Numbered from the stretch's first letter, positions 27,364 through 37,476 are shown. The stretch is 64,000 nucleotides of DNA from an uncultured Coriobacteriia bacterium (GCA_948466335.1 CAOKAE010000003.1:62001-126000), one strand, 5' to 3'. The notes: generated by a model not told the origin, from the letters alone. Program-made: numbers and translations.

Positions 27364-30249
27364 CTACTGGTTCGCTTCGACGTTCAGGTCAGCCAGACTG
27401 CAGGGCGCGTCGACGGGCTGCATGGAGAAGTCGTACCATGCGTTGTTCGCCTCGTCGACCAGGTAGTTGCCCTGGCCGTACTGCACGAAGCGGTAACCCG
27501 TGCCCGGCTGATAGTGGACGGACGTGGTCGGATCGATGATCCAGCCGCTGTCCTTGTCGTAGTAGCGACCCTTGTCATCCTCGGCCTTGAGCGTGATGGG
27601 GTTCCACGTCGTGCCGGCCGGCAGCTCGAAATCGGCCTGCGGGCCCTCGGAGGGCTGCATGGAGAAGTCGTAGAAGGTGCCGGTGGCCTCGTCGAGCAGG
27701 AAGTCGCCGTTGTAGGAGACGTACTTGTAGCCCGTGCCCATCTGGTAGAAGGCGCCCGTGGCGTCGTCGACCATCCAGCCGGAGGCCTGGTCGTAGCGGC
27801 GGCCGTTCTCGTCATAGCAGGCGCGCTTGCGGTAATCCCAGGTGAGACCCTCGGGAACCTCGAAGTCGGGCTGTGCGTAGACGGGCTCGGCGAACTCGAG
27901 TGCCATCTTCTGGGTGCTCGGCATGGCATGCACGCCGGGGCCCTCGGAGGCAAACGCGGAGCCGGGGATGGAGAACTGGCAGTCGCGCTCGGTGAACTCG
28001 TAGTCGATGTCGGTGCACTTGTAGACCTTGCACATCAGGCCGCGGTTGGCCCAGCAACCGGTCAGCGGATCGCAGTGCTCGTCGTCAACCGAGGTGAGCA
28101 CGTTGGTGTTGGACTCGAGGCAGCCGAAGGGCTCGGGGCCTTCGGGGCTGCGCTCGGGGAACCACCAGCCGCGCTGCGTGTAGACCGCACGCGGATCGAT
28201 GCCCGGCTCGACGTTGGCGCGCATCTTGATGCGGCCGCGACGCGTCTCGATCCAGCACCAGTCGCCCATCTCGATGCCCAGCGTGAGGGCGAGGTCGGGA
28301 TGGATGGTGAAGTACGGATCGGGCTTGATGTAGCGGATGATCGGATTGTTGAAGTGCTCCGAATGGTGGAACGGCATGAAGCCGCCGCCTGTGGTGAGCA
28401 CGATGGGATACTCGGCCGCGACCTCGGGGTCGTCGGTCTCGTTCTCGGCCGGTCCGATGTACTTCGGGAACGCCGGCAGGCCGAACTCCTCGAAGACCGA
28501 GCACTTGAGCTCGACCTTGCCCGAAGCGGTGCAGAACTGACCCTTCTGCAGGTACTTCTGGTACTGCAGCGGCGGATAGTACATGCGGAAGCGGGCAACG
28601 AAGTCGTTGTAATCGGTGATGGGGAGGCCGAGCGGCGACAGAACGTGGAAGTAGGCGTCCTCGAGCTCCGGCCAGGGCCAGTCCTCTTCGGTCTGACCGC
28701 AGGCAAGGCCCAGGTCCTTCCAGATGTTGTAGTCGGTCTTGCGCTCGTACATCGGCCAGATGGCACGCTCGGAGCAGACGATGGAGTCGGTGACACCGTA
28801 GTTGGTGTGGACCATCGGGCGCTCCATGGCGCCGGCAACCGGCAGCACGAAGTCGGCCATGAGGGCCGTCGGGGTCATGAAGTACTCGAGGACGACCAGG
28901 AACTCGACCTGCTTGCAAGCCTCGAAGACCATCTTCGCATCGCCGTAGGACGAAAGCGGATTGGAGCCGCTGACGAACAGCGCGCGGACCTGGTACGGAT
29001 CGCCCGTGAGAATGGCCTTGAAGACGGACGGGCCATGGGCCTCGCACATCCACTCGGCGGTGAAGGCCTTGCCCCACTTGTCCTTGGAGATCTGGGAGAG
29101 GCGCTCGTAGCCGGGCCAGGAGGTCATCTTGTACTTGTCGGCACCGATCTGCTTGGCGCGCATCTCCACGGGAAGGCGGTCGTTGGCCTCGAGCTCCTCG
29201 TCGGTGACGTAGGCTGCGGGGCCGGGCATGCCGTCGCCGCCGGGGCAATCAAGGTTGCCGCAGATGGCGCGCAGGATCGAGCGGGCATGCATGCCGGCGC
29301 CGGCCGTACGGCCGAGCTGGTCCCAGGTGCAGCCCCACTGGATGTTGCCGGGACGGTTGGTCGCGTACATGCGGGCCGCCTGGCGGATGAGCTCGGGATC
29401 GAGCCAGGTGAGGGGCGCTGCCCACTCCGGCGTGTAGGGCTCGATGTAGTCGCGGAGCTCGTCGAAGCCCTCGCACCACTGGTCGACGAAGTCCATGTCA
29501 TAGATGAACTCGTTCATGATGACGTTGATCATCGCCATGGACAGCGCGGTGTCCGAACCCGGACGCAGCGGCAGCCAGAGGTCGGCGTGAGCGGCGGTCT
29601 CGGAATAGCGCGGATCGACGACGATGAGCTTCATGCCCGTGGCCTTCTGCAGGTCGGTGTAGCCGTGCATGCCGGGCATGGAAGACGCACCGGGGTTGAA
29701 GCCCCAGAGGATGACGCACTTGGATGCGCCCAGGTCGGTCTCGAACGGAGACCAGCCGTTGATGGCGGTCTCGACCATGAAGGTCGGGATCCAGCACAGC
29801 AGGGCGTTGTGGAAGCCGTTGGGCGTTCCGAACATGTTGAGGAAGCGACGCCTTGCCCAGTCATCGGTACGCAGGGTACCGGCCGCGGCGGCGACTGCCT
29901 CTGCGCCAGACTCCTCCTTGATCTGGTTGAGCTTGGCCGCGATCTCGGTCAGGGCCTGATCCCAGGAGACGCGCTCCCACTTGTTCTCGCCCTTCTCGCC
30001 CGCGCGCTTCATCGGGTAGTTGATGCGCGACGGATTGTCCACGAACGTGTAGGCCTGGTTACCACGGGTGCACAGGCCACCAGCGTTGGTGGGATGATCC
30101 GGATCGCCTTCGGCGTAGATGAGCTTGCCGTCCTTGACGTAAGCCAGAACGCCGCAGTTCTGATGGCAGAAATAGCAGCATGACTTCTTGACCTCCACGC
30201 CTTCGGCGTGGATTTCATCCAACCATTTCGTCGATGAATAGTCTCTCAC
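27364..30249 (-). CDS. Molybdopterin oxidoreductase catalytic subunit with tandem C-terminal repeats
   Basis: I place the start at the GTG at 30249, because AAGGAGGAGG lies just upstream, inside what would be coding sequence from the GTG at 30279. 961 aa. The N-terminal [4Fe-4S] motif is CCYFCHQNCG with a later Cys in GGLCTRGNQ. Cofactor stretches include LLCWIPTFMVETAINGWS, ILWGFNPGASSMPG and VVDPRYSETAAHADLWLP. No Tat signal is present. After the normal C-terminal cofactor domain come two tandem ~74-residue repeats (794-866 and 872-945), each with GW-x2-D, TGYxxV and WYDFSMQP/FYDFSMQP. It heads a Mo/Fe-S/NrfD operon. Substrate unknown; catechol dehydroxylases, acetylene hydratase-like enzymes and reductases are all possible. 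Confidence 0.9.
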   Translation of the reverse strand: MRDYSSTKWLDEIHAEGVEVKKSCCYFCHQNCGVLAYVKDGKLIYAEGDPDHPTNAGGLCTRGNQAYTFVDNPSRINYPMKRAGEKGENKWERVSWDQALTEIAAKLNQIKEESGAEAVAAAAGTLRTDDWARRRFLNMFGTPNGFHNALLCWIPTFMVETAINGWSPFETDLGASKCVILWGFNPGASSMPGMHGYTDLQKATGMKLIVVDPRYSETAAHADLWLPLRPGSDTALSMAMINVIMNEFIYDMDFVDQWCEGFDELRDYIEPYTPEWAAPLTWLDPELIRQAARMYATNRPGNIQWGCTWDQLGRTAGAGMHARSILRAICGNLDCPGGDGMPGPAAYVTDEELEANDRLPVEMRAKQIGADKYKMTSWPGYERLSQISKDKWGKAFTAEWMCEAHGPSVFKAILTGDPYQVRALFVSGSNPLSSYGDAKMVFEACKQVEFLVVLEYFMTPTALMADFVLPVAGAMERPMVHTNYGVTDSIVCSERAIWPMYERKTDYNIWKDLGLACGQTEEDWPWPELEDAYFHVLSPLGLPITDYNDFVARFRMYYPPLQYQKYLQKGQFCTASGKVELKCSVFEEFGLPAFPKYIGPAENETDDPEVAAEYPIVLTTGGGFMPFHHSEHFNNPIIRYIKPDPYFTIHPDLALTLGIEMGDWCWIETRRGRIKMRANVEPGIDPRAVYTQRGWWFPERSPEGPEPFGCLESNTNVLTSVDDEHCDPLTGCWANRGLMCKVYKCTDIDYEFTERDCQFSIPGSAFASEGPGVHAMPSTQKMALEFAEPVYAQPDFEVPEGLTWDYRKRACYDENGRRYDQASGWMVDDATGAFYQMGTGYKYVSYNGDFLLDEATGTFYDFSMQPSEGPQADFELPAGTTWNPITLKAEDDKGRYYDKDSGWIIDPTTSVHYQPGTGYRFVQYGQGNYLVDEANNAWYDFSMQPVDAPCSLADLNVEANQ
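27415..27870 (-). repeat. Two tandem coding repeats (aromatic-rich, ~74 codons each)
   Basis: Unit 1 covers 27652-27870 and unit 2 covers 27415-27636, joined by SEGPQ. Both run D-F-E-x-P, then TW, then RRYD/RYYD, SGW, GTGYxxV, LLDEATGTFYDFSMQP or LVDEANNAWYDFSMQP. The pattern of Tyr/Trp with Asp-Gly turns recalls OCRE-type or cell-wall-binding repeats; I cannot assign a family. Confidence 0.85.
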
Positions 30250-30571
30250 TCTGCCTCCTCCTTCATTCTCTCTTGCCACATGTTTGCATTACCTGCTTTC
30301 CGCAGACCATGCAGTCATGCGGAACACCTCCTGCGAAGATGGTGACATCCTCGCACGTCAACGCCATCTGTCTGCATCTTCGCGCCCGCAACGGCGAGCG
30401 GACATGGCAATGCCGACGTCTAACGTCTAACTTCCGTATTAAATCACGGGATGGAGGTTATGTGAAGCTATGAAAACGGGGATTTCGCCCGTGAGCGCAA
30501 TCTGCGCCGCCTTCGGCAAAATCCCCGTTTCGTTCGGGTTATGAGCGCATTGCGCGCAAAGAGTCAAGTGC
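30250..30571. other. Intergenic region with an inverted repeat between Mrp and the Mo operon
   Basis: AAACGGGGATTT (30474-30485) pairs with AAATCCCCGTTT (30519-30530), with an inner GCCGCCTTCGGC hairpin. Following mrp on the minus strand, it could act as a weak terminator (tail GTTTTCATAG). Nearer the Mo operon a small CCGCA/TGCGG hairpin (30299-30321) and a direct repeat ACGTCTAACGTCTAAC (30415-30430) are seen. No clear promoter was identified. Confidence 0.5.
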
Positions 30572-31396
30572 TTAGAGCGATTCGATCTTGTCGACGATGG
30601 GCTTGAGCCAATCGCCCTTGATGTCCTCGACGTTGCCCGAATCGACCTCGGCCGAAATCTTCGGGTCCATGGGCACGCAGGCCCACGCCTCGATGCCCTT
30701 GCTCTTGGCGATGGCCTCGACCTCGGACTTACCGAAGATCTCGTGGCGACCTCCGCAATCGGGGCACTCGTAGTACGACATGTTCTCGACCAGACCCAGC
30801 ACCGGCACGTTCATGTGCTCGGTCATGCGTATGGCCTTCTCGACGATCATGTTGACGAGCACCTGCGGGGCGGTCGCGATGACGACGCCCTTGAGCGGGA
30901 ACTGCTGGAAGACGGTCATGGGAATGTCGCCCGTTCCCGGGGGCATGTCGACGATCAGATAATCGAGCTCGCCCCAGTTGATGTCGCTGTAGAACTGGGT
31001 GAGGATGCCGTTGAGCACCGGGCCGCGCCACAGGAAGGGCGTCGCCTCGTCGGCGGTGAGCATGTTGGTCGAGACGACCTTGATGCCCGTCTTGGTCTCG
31101 GCGGGCCTGAGCATGCCGTCGTCGTCAACGGCCGGCGGCTCGTGGATGCCGAAGGAGCGCGGGATGGACGGACCCGTGATGTCGCCATCGAGGATGCCGA
31201 CCTCGTGTCCGCGACGGCGCAGCTCACAGGCGAGCATGGCAGCCGTGAGCGACTTGCCGACGCCACCCTTGCCGCTGGCGACGGCAATGACGTTCTTGAT
31301 CTTCGTGCCTTCGTGAAGTTGCAGCGTCTGCGGAGCGGTGCGGTCAGCGCATCCGCTATCGCCACAAGCAGAGCAGTTCGAGTTGCACTCAGCCAT
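30572..31396 (-). CDS. mrp: Mrp/NBP35-type P-loop ATPase (Fe-S cluster carrier)
   Basis: 274 aa. The deviant Walker A GKGGVGKS sits near residue 43. VGILDGDITGPSIPR and LIVDMPPGTGDIPMTV are the Mrp signatures, and a CPDCGG pair near the C-terminus can bridge an Fe-S cluster at the dimer interface. The cysteine-rich start (CNSNCSACGDSGC) resembles the NBP35 N-terminal cluster site. It assembles or carries [4Fe-4S] clusters in the cytoplasm, a sensible neighbour for the Fe-S-rich operons downstream. Confidence 0.93.
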   Translation of the reverse strand: MAECNSNCSACGDSGCADRTAPQTLQLHEGTKIKNVIAVASGKGGVGKSLTAAMLACELRRRGHEVGILDGDITGPSIPRSFGIHEPPAVDDDGMLRPAETKTGIKVVSTNMLTADEATPFLWRGPVLNGILTQFYSDINWGELDYLIVDMPPGTGDIPMTVFQQFPLKGVVIATAPQVLVNMIVEKAIRMTEHMNVPVLGLVENMSYYECPDCGGRHEIFGKSEVEAIAKSKGIEAWACVPMDPKISAEVDSGNVEDIKGDWLKPIVDKIESL

Positions 31397-31522
31397 GTCG
31401 AATCTCCCTAAACCGTCCCGATCGTCCTCGGGACCTCTCTCATGTAAAGACGAGCCTCATGGTAATGCAAGGCCCGGACACGCACCAGTTACGAAACGGC
31501 AACCACCGGGGCCACGCGCGTA

Positions 31523-31553
31523 AAAAAGGACCGGGACGTGACGTCCCGGTCCT
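31523..31553 (-). terminator. Terminator of tRNA-Val
   Basis: GGACCGGGACGT and ACGTCCCGGTCC form a near-perfect stem at 31529-31553. On the minus strand it is followed by TTTTTT (31528-31523). Confidence 0.92.
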
Positions 31554-31564
31554 CAGCTTGTATC

Positions 31565-31639
31565 TGGTGGGCGTTACTGGGATCGAACCAGTGGCCTTTT
31601 CCGTGTCAGGGAAACGCGCTCCCGCTGCGCCAAACGCCC
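31565..31639 (-). tRNA. tRNA-Val (GAC)
   Basis: 75 nt with encoded CCA. Acceptor GGGCGTT/AACGCCC; anticodon stem TTTCC/GGAAA with loop CTGACAC (anticodon GAC); T arm GGTTCGATCC. Confidence 0.96.
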
Positions 31640-31740
31640 GTGGCAAAGTAGTCTAACAGAATGACAAATCATCGCAAGCACGATTTTTACAAGTTTCTCT
31701 TGCACCCTGCTCCAAGTTCCCCTAGAATACCGGTCTGCGC

Positions 31741-31816
31741 GCGGAAGTGGCTCAGTTGGTAGAGCACAACCTTGCCAAGGTTGGGGTCGCGGGTTCGAGC
31801 CCCGTCTTCCGCTCCA
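31741..31816 (+). tRNA. tRNA-Gly (GCC)
   Basis: 76 nt with encoded CCA. Acceptor GCGGAAG/CTTCCGC; anticodon stem CAACC/GGTTG with loop TTGCCAA (anticodon GCC). Confidence 0.96.
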
Positions 31817-31826
31817 TGCTAAGTCA

Positions 31827-31854
31827 AGAGCCGGCTTTCCAGTCGGCTCTTTTA
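31827..31854 (+). terminator. Terminator after tRNA-Gly
   Basis: AGAGCCG and CGGCTCT form a stem around GCTTTCCAGT, followed by TTTT. Confidence 0.8.
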
Positions 31855-31871
31855 CTCAAAGCACGAGGCAT

Positions 31872-31945
31872 GGCGACGTGGCCAAGCGGTAAGGCAGAGG
31901 CCTGCAAAGCCTTTATCACCGGTTCGATTCCGGTCGTCGCCTCCA
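31872..31945 (+). tRNA. tRNA-Cys (GCA)
   Basis: 74 nt with encoded CCA. Acceptor GGCGACG/CGTCGCC; anticodon loop CTGCAAA (anticodon GCA); T arm GGTTCGATTCC. Confidence 0.96.
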
Positions 31946-31957
31946 AGCTAACAAGAA

Positions 31958-31985
31958 GGGCCGGGAGCAATTCCCGGCCCTTTGT
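31958..31985 (+). terminator. Terminator after tRNA-Cys
   Basis: GGGCCGGGA and TCCCGGCCC (31958-31980) form a stem around GCAAT, followed by TTTGTT. Confidence 0.8.
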
Positions 31986-31992
31986 TATGCTT

Positions 31993-32068
31993 TGGTGGCC
32001 CCACCAGGATTCGAACCTGGAACCTGTCGATTATGAGTCGATCGCGCTAACCGTTGCGCCATGGGGCC
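31993..32068 (-). tRNA. tRNA with CAT anticodon (Met elongator or Ile2)
   Basis: 76 nt with encoded CCA. Acceptor GGCCCCA/TGGGGCC; anticodon loop CTCATAA. The GGCCCC acceptor and CGACTCATAATCG arm resemble tRNA-Ile2, whose C34 is modified to lysidine, but elongator Met tRNAs share the same loop. Sequence alone does not settle it. It lies 30 bases downstream of rpoD on the same strand. Confidence 0.9.
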
Positions 32069-32097
32069 AAGCGACGGCCATTATACCGTTTGCCCGC

Positions 32098-33564
<1,467 letters not shown>

Positions 33565-33579
33565 GTCAAAACCCCTTTT

Positions 33580-35439
33580 CTAGTCCTTTGGCTCGTCAGG
33601 CGCGCTGCCACGCAACCTCACGAGTTCCTTCTGCATGGACACGGTGTGCTCGAAGAGGCGGTCGAGTTCCTCGGGGGAAAGCCCGCCTTCCGAGCGCATG
33701 CGCGCCTTCGCATCTCGAATGCTTCGCTCGAGGTCACGCTCCCGCAGGGTGCGCACCATGAGCCGAGCCTGAAACAGCTTTTCCTCGCCGTCCTCCGTTT
33801 CGATCATCGCCTGCGCAAGCAGGGTCGAGGCATCGGGGCACGCCCTTTGGACCGACGCGAGCGCTTGGGCGGCAGATGCATCGTGATCAAGCGTGATGAG
33901 GGCATCGGCCATGCTCTCCGCCGCCTGGTCCATCCACCTGATGCGCACCAAGTCCTTCCCGATATGGTCGAGGAGATGAGCGTCCGTCACAACGAGCGCG
34001 ATGAGCCCGTACTCCATGCGGGCGGCTTGTTGGTCCGCCTCGATGATCTGCCTGGCTACAGGATCGACCGCATTCGATTGGGGCTCCGAGACGGCCTGTT
34101 CGTTTTGATGGCGGGCAGCCATAGGGGCTTTGGTCTCCTTGAGAGCCTTGAATACGGCAGTATACTCCACATTCAGGCGGTCGGCGATGATATTGACGTA
34201 ATCCGTCGCAGAAACGGATTCCCTGATGGGATACAGGATCTGCAGCGCCTCCGTCATGGCACGGGCCTTGTTCTCCGGACGCCGCAGGTCGTAGCGCTCG
34301 ATGCAACGGTTGATGGAAAACGCGAGCAGTGGCTCGGCGGCGGCGATGACGGCGCGCATCCCGTCGGCATCGTTGCTGCCGAGGAATTCCGCCGGGTCCT
34401 TGCCGTCGGGCAACACCACGACACGCAGGTCGATCGGGTCACGACGGCTCTCGACCGCCGATTGCCAGTCGATGAACTCGCTCGCGCGGTCAGCCGCCTT
34501 CTGACCCGCGGAATCGCCGTCAAAGAGGTAGACGATGCGCGTGGCGAAGCGGCTGATGAGCTTCACGTGCTGGGCCGTGAGCGCCGTGCCCAGCGTGGCG
34601 ACGACATTCTTGATGCCGGCCTGGTGCATGGCGATGACGTCGGTGTAGCCCTCCACGACGATGGCCTCGCCGCTGTTGACGATGGCGTTCTTCGCGATGT
34701 CGATGCCGAACATGTTCGATGACTTGTGGAAGACGGGCGTCTCGGAGGTGTTGAGGTACTTGGGTTCTCCGGCGCCCATGATGCGCCCGCCAAAGGCGAT
34801 GCTGCGTCCCTGCAGGTCGTGCACGGGAAACATCACGCGTTCGAAGAACCGGTCGACGAGGCGTCCTCCCTTGTTCACGTAGGCGAGGTTCGCGCCCACG
34901 ATTTCGTCACGGGTGAAGCCGCGGGACTGGAGATGCGCGACGAGCTTGCCATGGCCGGGGGCGTAGCCGAGCTTCCATTCGCGGGCGCACTCCGAGCCGA
35001 AGCCACGCTCGTGCAGGTAGGCACGGGCCTGCGAGGGCCCGGCATCGCGCGAGCGCATGAGCTCCATGTGGTAGAAGTCCTCGGCCGCGGCGCAGGCCTG
35101 CATCATGCGGTCCTTGATGCTGCGCGGGATGCCGCTTCCGCCCACCTCGGTGATCTCGATGTTGGCGCGGTCGGCAAGGGCGCGTACGGCCTCGGGAAAC
35201 TCGAGATGCTCGCTTTCCATGAGATAGCCGAACACGTCACCGCTCTTGCCGCAGCCGAAGCAATGCCAGTTCTGCAGGTCGGGATCGATCTTGAACGACG
35301 GGGTCTTCTCGTCGTGAAACGGGCAGCAGCCCCAGAACAGGCGCCCCTTCTGGTTGAGCACGACGCGTTCGTTCACGAGGGAGACCAGGTCGGTCGCCTC
35401 GCGCACGCGACGGATGTCGTCATCGGAGATGCGCGCCAT
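33580..35439 (-). CDS. dnaG: DNA primase
   Basis: 619 aa, full length. Makes RNA primers at the replication fork. The zinc-binding CHC2 motif is CCPFHDEKTPSF with NWHCFGCGKSGDVFG near residues 38-66. The RNA-polymerase core contains ERVMFPVHDLQGRSIAFGGR, and the TOPRIM fold carries VVEGYTDVIAMHQAG and YLFDGDSAGQKA. The variable C-terminal region that contacts DnaB helicase follows from about residue 430. The ATG lies 2 bases after the ribF stop, so ribF and dnaG are almost certainly translated from one message. Confidence 0.97.
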   Translation of the reverse strand: MARISDDDIRRVREATDLVSLVNERVVLNQKGRLFWGCCPFHDEKTPSFKIDPDLQNWHCFGCGKSGDVFGYLMESEHLEFPEAVRALADRANIEITEVGGSGIPRSIKDRMMQACAAAEDFYHMELMRSRDAGPSQARAYLHERGFGSECAREWKLGYAPGHGKLVAHLQSRGFTRDEIVGANLAYVNKGGRLVDRFFERVMFPVHDLQGRSIAFGGRIMGAGEPKYLNTSETPVFHKSSNMFGIDIAKNAIVNSGEAIVVEGYTDVIAMHQAGIKNVVATLGTALTAQHVKLISRFATRIVYLFDGDSAGQKAADRASEFIDWQSAVESRRDPIDLRVVVLPDGKDPAEFLGSNDADGMRAVIAAAEPLLAFSINRCIERYDLRRPENKARAMTEALQILYPIRESVSATDYVNIIADRLNVEYTAVFKALKETKAPMAARHQNEQAVSEPQSNAVDPVARQIIEADQQAARMEYGLIALVVTDAHLLDHIGKDLVRIRWMDQAAESMADALITLDHDASAAQALASVQRACPDASTLLAQAMIETEDGEEKLFQARLMVRTLRERDLERSIRDAKARMRSEGGLSPEELDRLFEHTVSMQKELVRLRGSAPDEPKD

Positions 35440-35441
35440 GG

Positions 35442-36491
35442 CTACTTGCCTCCCAGGTGCTCACGCACCCACGCGATATTGCCCATCACCGTCTCGATGA
35501 GCTCGTCCTTCGTCTCGAACACGCGCGGCCCGCGCAACCACTGCTCGAACTCGATGCGAATCTCCCTGCCGTAGAGATCGCCGTCGAAGTCGAGCAGATG
35601 CGCCTCGACGGGAGCGGTCGCCTCGGCAAAGCTCCTGGCGACGCCCACGTTGACCGCAGCCGCATAGCGCACGCCCTCGACGATGGCGTAGGCGCCGTAG
35701 ACACCCTCGCGCGGCAGCATCGTCTCGCAGCCCGAGAGGTCGAGGTTGGCCGTCGCGAAGCCGAAGCCGTCGCCCGCGCCGCGCCCGTGCACGATCGTGC
35801 CCGTAATGGCATGGAGCCTGCCGGCAAGGAGGCGCTTTGCCTGCGCGACCTCCCCCTCGCGCAGCTCGGCGCGTATGCGCGTGGCCGAGATGACCTCGCC
35901 ATCCTCCTCGACGAGCTCGCAGGCGACGTAGGTGCAGTCGTGCGCAAGAGCCCATCGCTCCAGATCCTCGGCCGTGCCGCTCGCCTTATAGCCGAAGCGG
36001 AAATCCGAGCCGGTGAAGATGGCGCGGGGTCGCACGACGCTGGCGAGGAAATCGAGGAAGTCCAAGGGCGGCATCGAGAACAGCTCGGGCCCCGTCGTCA
36101 ATGCCAGCACGCCGCCCGAGGTCTGCTCGGCGGCCATCGCGAGACGCTCCTCGTTGGAGAGGAGCTTGCCGAAGCTCGGATCGTCACGACGAAAGACCTC
36201 GTCGGGATCGCGGTCGAAGGTCACGGCGACGAGGGGTGCGTCGATTTCCCGTGCCAGTTCGCGGGCCTGGGCGAAGATGGCACGGTGCCCGATGTGCATG
36301 CCGTCGAAGACGCCTATGACGAGCACGGCATCATTGTCGTCTCGACCGAGCGGCCCCTTCCTGTCATCTCGACCGAGCGAAGCGAGTGGAGAGATCTCGT
36401 TCTTGCCCGTAGCGGTATTCGAGATTTCTCGACTCCGCTCACTTCGTTCGCTACGCTCGAAATGACAAAATTCGACCGGGTCGCAGCGCAT
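35442..36491 (-). CDS. ribF: Bifunctional riboflavin kinase/FAD synthetase with in-frame repeat insertion
   Basis: The start is the ATG at 36491, 14 bases after the truB stop; longer reading frames overlap truB. 349 aa. It converts riboflavin to FMN, then FAD. The FAD synthetase domain has VLVIGVFDGMHIGHR and ISATRIRAELREGEV; the flavokinase domain has GTIVHGRGAGDGFGFATANL and the catalytic EAHLLDFDGDLYGREI. The normal lead-in of about ten residues is interrupted: residues 9 to about 54 (CHFERSERSERSREI...) are encoded by a family-1 palindromic repeat and a partial echo of it, placed just before VLVIGVFDG. The enzyme core appears intact, so the extra N-terminal segment is probably tolerated. 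Confidence 0.93.
   Translation of the reverse strand: MRCDPVEFCHFERSERSERSREISNTATGKNEISPLASLGRDDRKGPLGRDDNDAVLVIGVFDGMHIGHRAIFAQARELAREIDAPLVAVTFDRDPDEVFRRDDPSFGKLLSNEERLAMAAEQTSGGVLALTTGPELFSMPPLDFLDFLASVVRPRAIFTGSDFRFGYKASGTAEDLERWALAHDCTYVACELVEEDGEVISATRIRAELREGEVAQAKRLLAGRLHAITGTIVHGRGAGDGFGFATANLDLSGCETMLPREGVYGAYAIVEGVRYAAAVNVGVARSFAEATAPVEAHLLDFDGDLYGREIRIEFEQWLRGPRVFETKDELIETVMGNIAWVREHLGGK
36362..36467 (-). repeat. Family-1 palindromic repeat, copy 3, in frame inside ribF
   Basis: 106 bp. On the minus strand it begins TGTCATTTCGA (36467-36457) and ends in the variant TCGAGATGACA (36372-36362). Its first 16 codons (CHFERSERSERSREIS) equal those of the second copy in the TerB gene, in the same frame and orientation relative to the gene. 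A short echo of the end (TCTCGACCGAGCG) recurs at about 36340. Confidence 0.9.
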
Positions 36492-36504
36492 GATGTTGCC
36501 CGTC

Positions 36505-37476
36505 CTAGCCAACGCCGACAACACCTCCGGGAATGACCGTCGCGGGACGACATGTCCCGGCGACGAAGCTGTAGACCGCGAGTAACCTGTGGTCACGCAC
36601 GCACGAGACCATACCCTCGCCCACGGCGACGTCCGTGAGCTCGCGACCGTTGGCCACGCATTCGGCCTGTCGCTCGCCAAGCTCGATGACGGGAAATCCC
36701 AGCAGCTTGGCCGGGTCACACCAGGGCAGGGCGCATCCCGCCTCGGCACAGTGCGCGAGGTCGGCAAGGGAGCAGGCCTCGCCGACGGCCGTGGTCGCGA
36801 CCGAGGTGCGGCGCAACGAGCCAAGGTGGGCGCCGCAACCCAGATACGTCCCGATGTCACGGGCCAGGGCGCGGATGTAGGTGCCCTTGCTCACGTCGAA
36901 GTGGACGTCCCAGAACGGGAGCTCGCGCACGAGCACGTCACCATCGGCCCGGACGATTTCGGCGTGTTGCACGCCCGTGCCCACGAGGCGCGCCCCGTAC
37001 ACGGTGACATGGCGCAGCTCGAGATCGAGGCAGGTCCCCTCGCGCGCCGCCTTGTATGCGACGACGCCGTTCTTCTTGATGGCCGAATAGGCGGGCGGCA
37101 GCTGCTCGAGCTCTCCCGTGAACTCGTCGAGGACGGCCCGGGCATCGGCCGCACCCATGATCTGCGCAAGCTCGTCATCGCACGCGCTGGCGAGCACACG
37201 CCCCTGGGCGTCATCCGTGTCCGTGGCAACGCCGAAGACGATGCGCGCGTCATACTCCTTGTCATGGTCGGTGAGATATTCGGACAGACGCGTGGCCGCT
37301 CCCACGCCCACGAGCATGAGACCGGTGGCGGCCGGATCGAGCGTCCCGGCATGGCCCACACGTCGCTCCCCCGTGACCTGGCGCACGCGGTTGACCACGT
37401 CGTGCGAAGTCATTCCGTAGGGCTTGTCGAGCGCGAGCACGCCGCATAGTCCGCTGGCACCACGCCTGCGGCTCAT
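36505..37476 (-). CDS. truB: tRNA pseudouridine-55 synthase
   Basis: The start is the ATG at 37476, overlapping the DHH gene stop (ATGA). 323 aa. It isomerises U55 in the tRNA T loop. GVLALDKPYGMTSHDVVNRVR opens the fold, and RRVGHAGTLDPAATGLMLV contains the catalytic Asp. DKEYDARIVFG and VSKGTYIRALARDIG are family-conserved. The C-terminal 60 residues form the usual PUA-like tail. It is translationally coupled to nrnA and followed closely by ribF, the order seen in many bacteria. Confidence 0.96.
   Translation of the reverse strand: MSRRRGASGLCGVLALDKPYGMTSHDVVNRVRQVTGERRVGHAGTLDPAATGLMLVGVGAATRLSEYLTDHDKEYDARIVFGVATDTDDAQGRVLASACDDELAQIMGAADARAVLDEFTGELEQLPPAYSAIKKNGVVAYKAAREGTCLDLELRHVTVYGARLVGTGVQHAEIVRADGDVLVRELPFWDVHFDVSKGTYIRALARDIGTYLGCGAHLGSLRRTSVATTAVGEACSLADLAHCAEAGCALPWCDPAKLLGFPVIELGERQAECVANGRELTDVAVGEGMVSCVRDHRLLAVYSFVAGTCRPATVIPGGVVGVG

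Noticed and set aside
27514-30183. An 889-codon open frame antisense to the Mo-enzyme gene
   Set aside because: High-GC DNA with GC-rich third positions keeps antisense frames open. The product is low-complexity (long runs of Ala, Val, Gly, His, Asp) with no motif, and the sense frame is an unmistakable enzyme.
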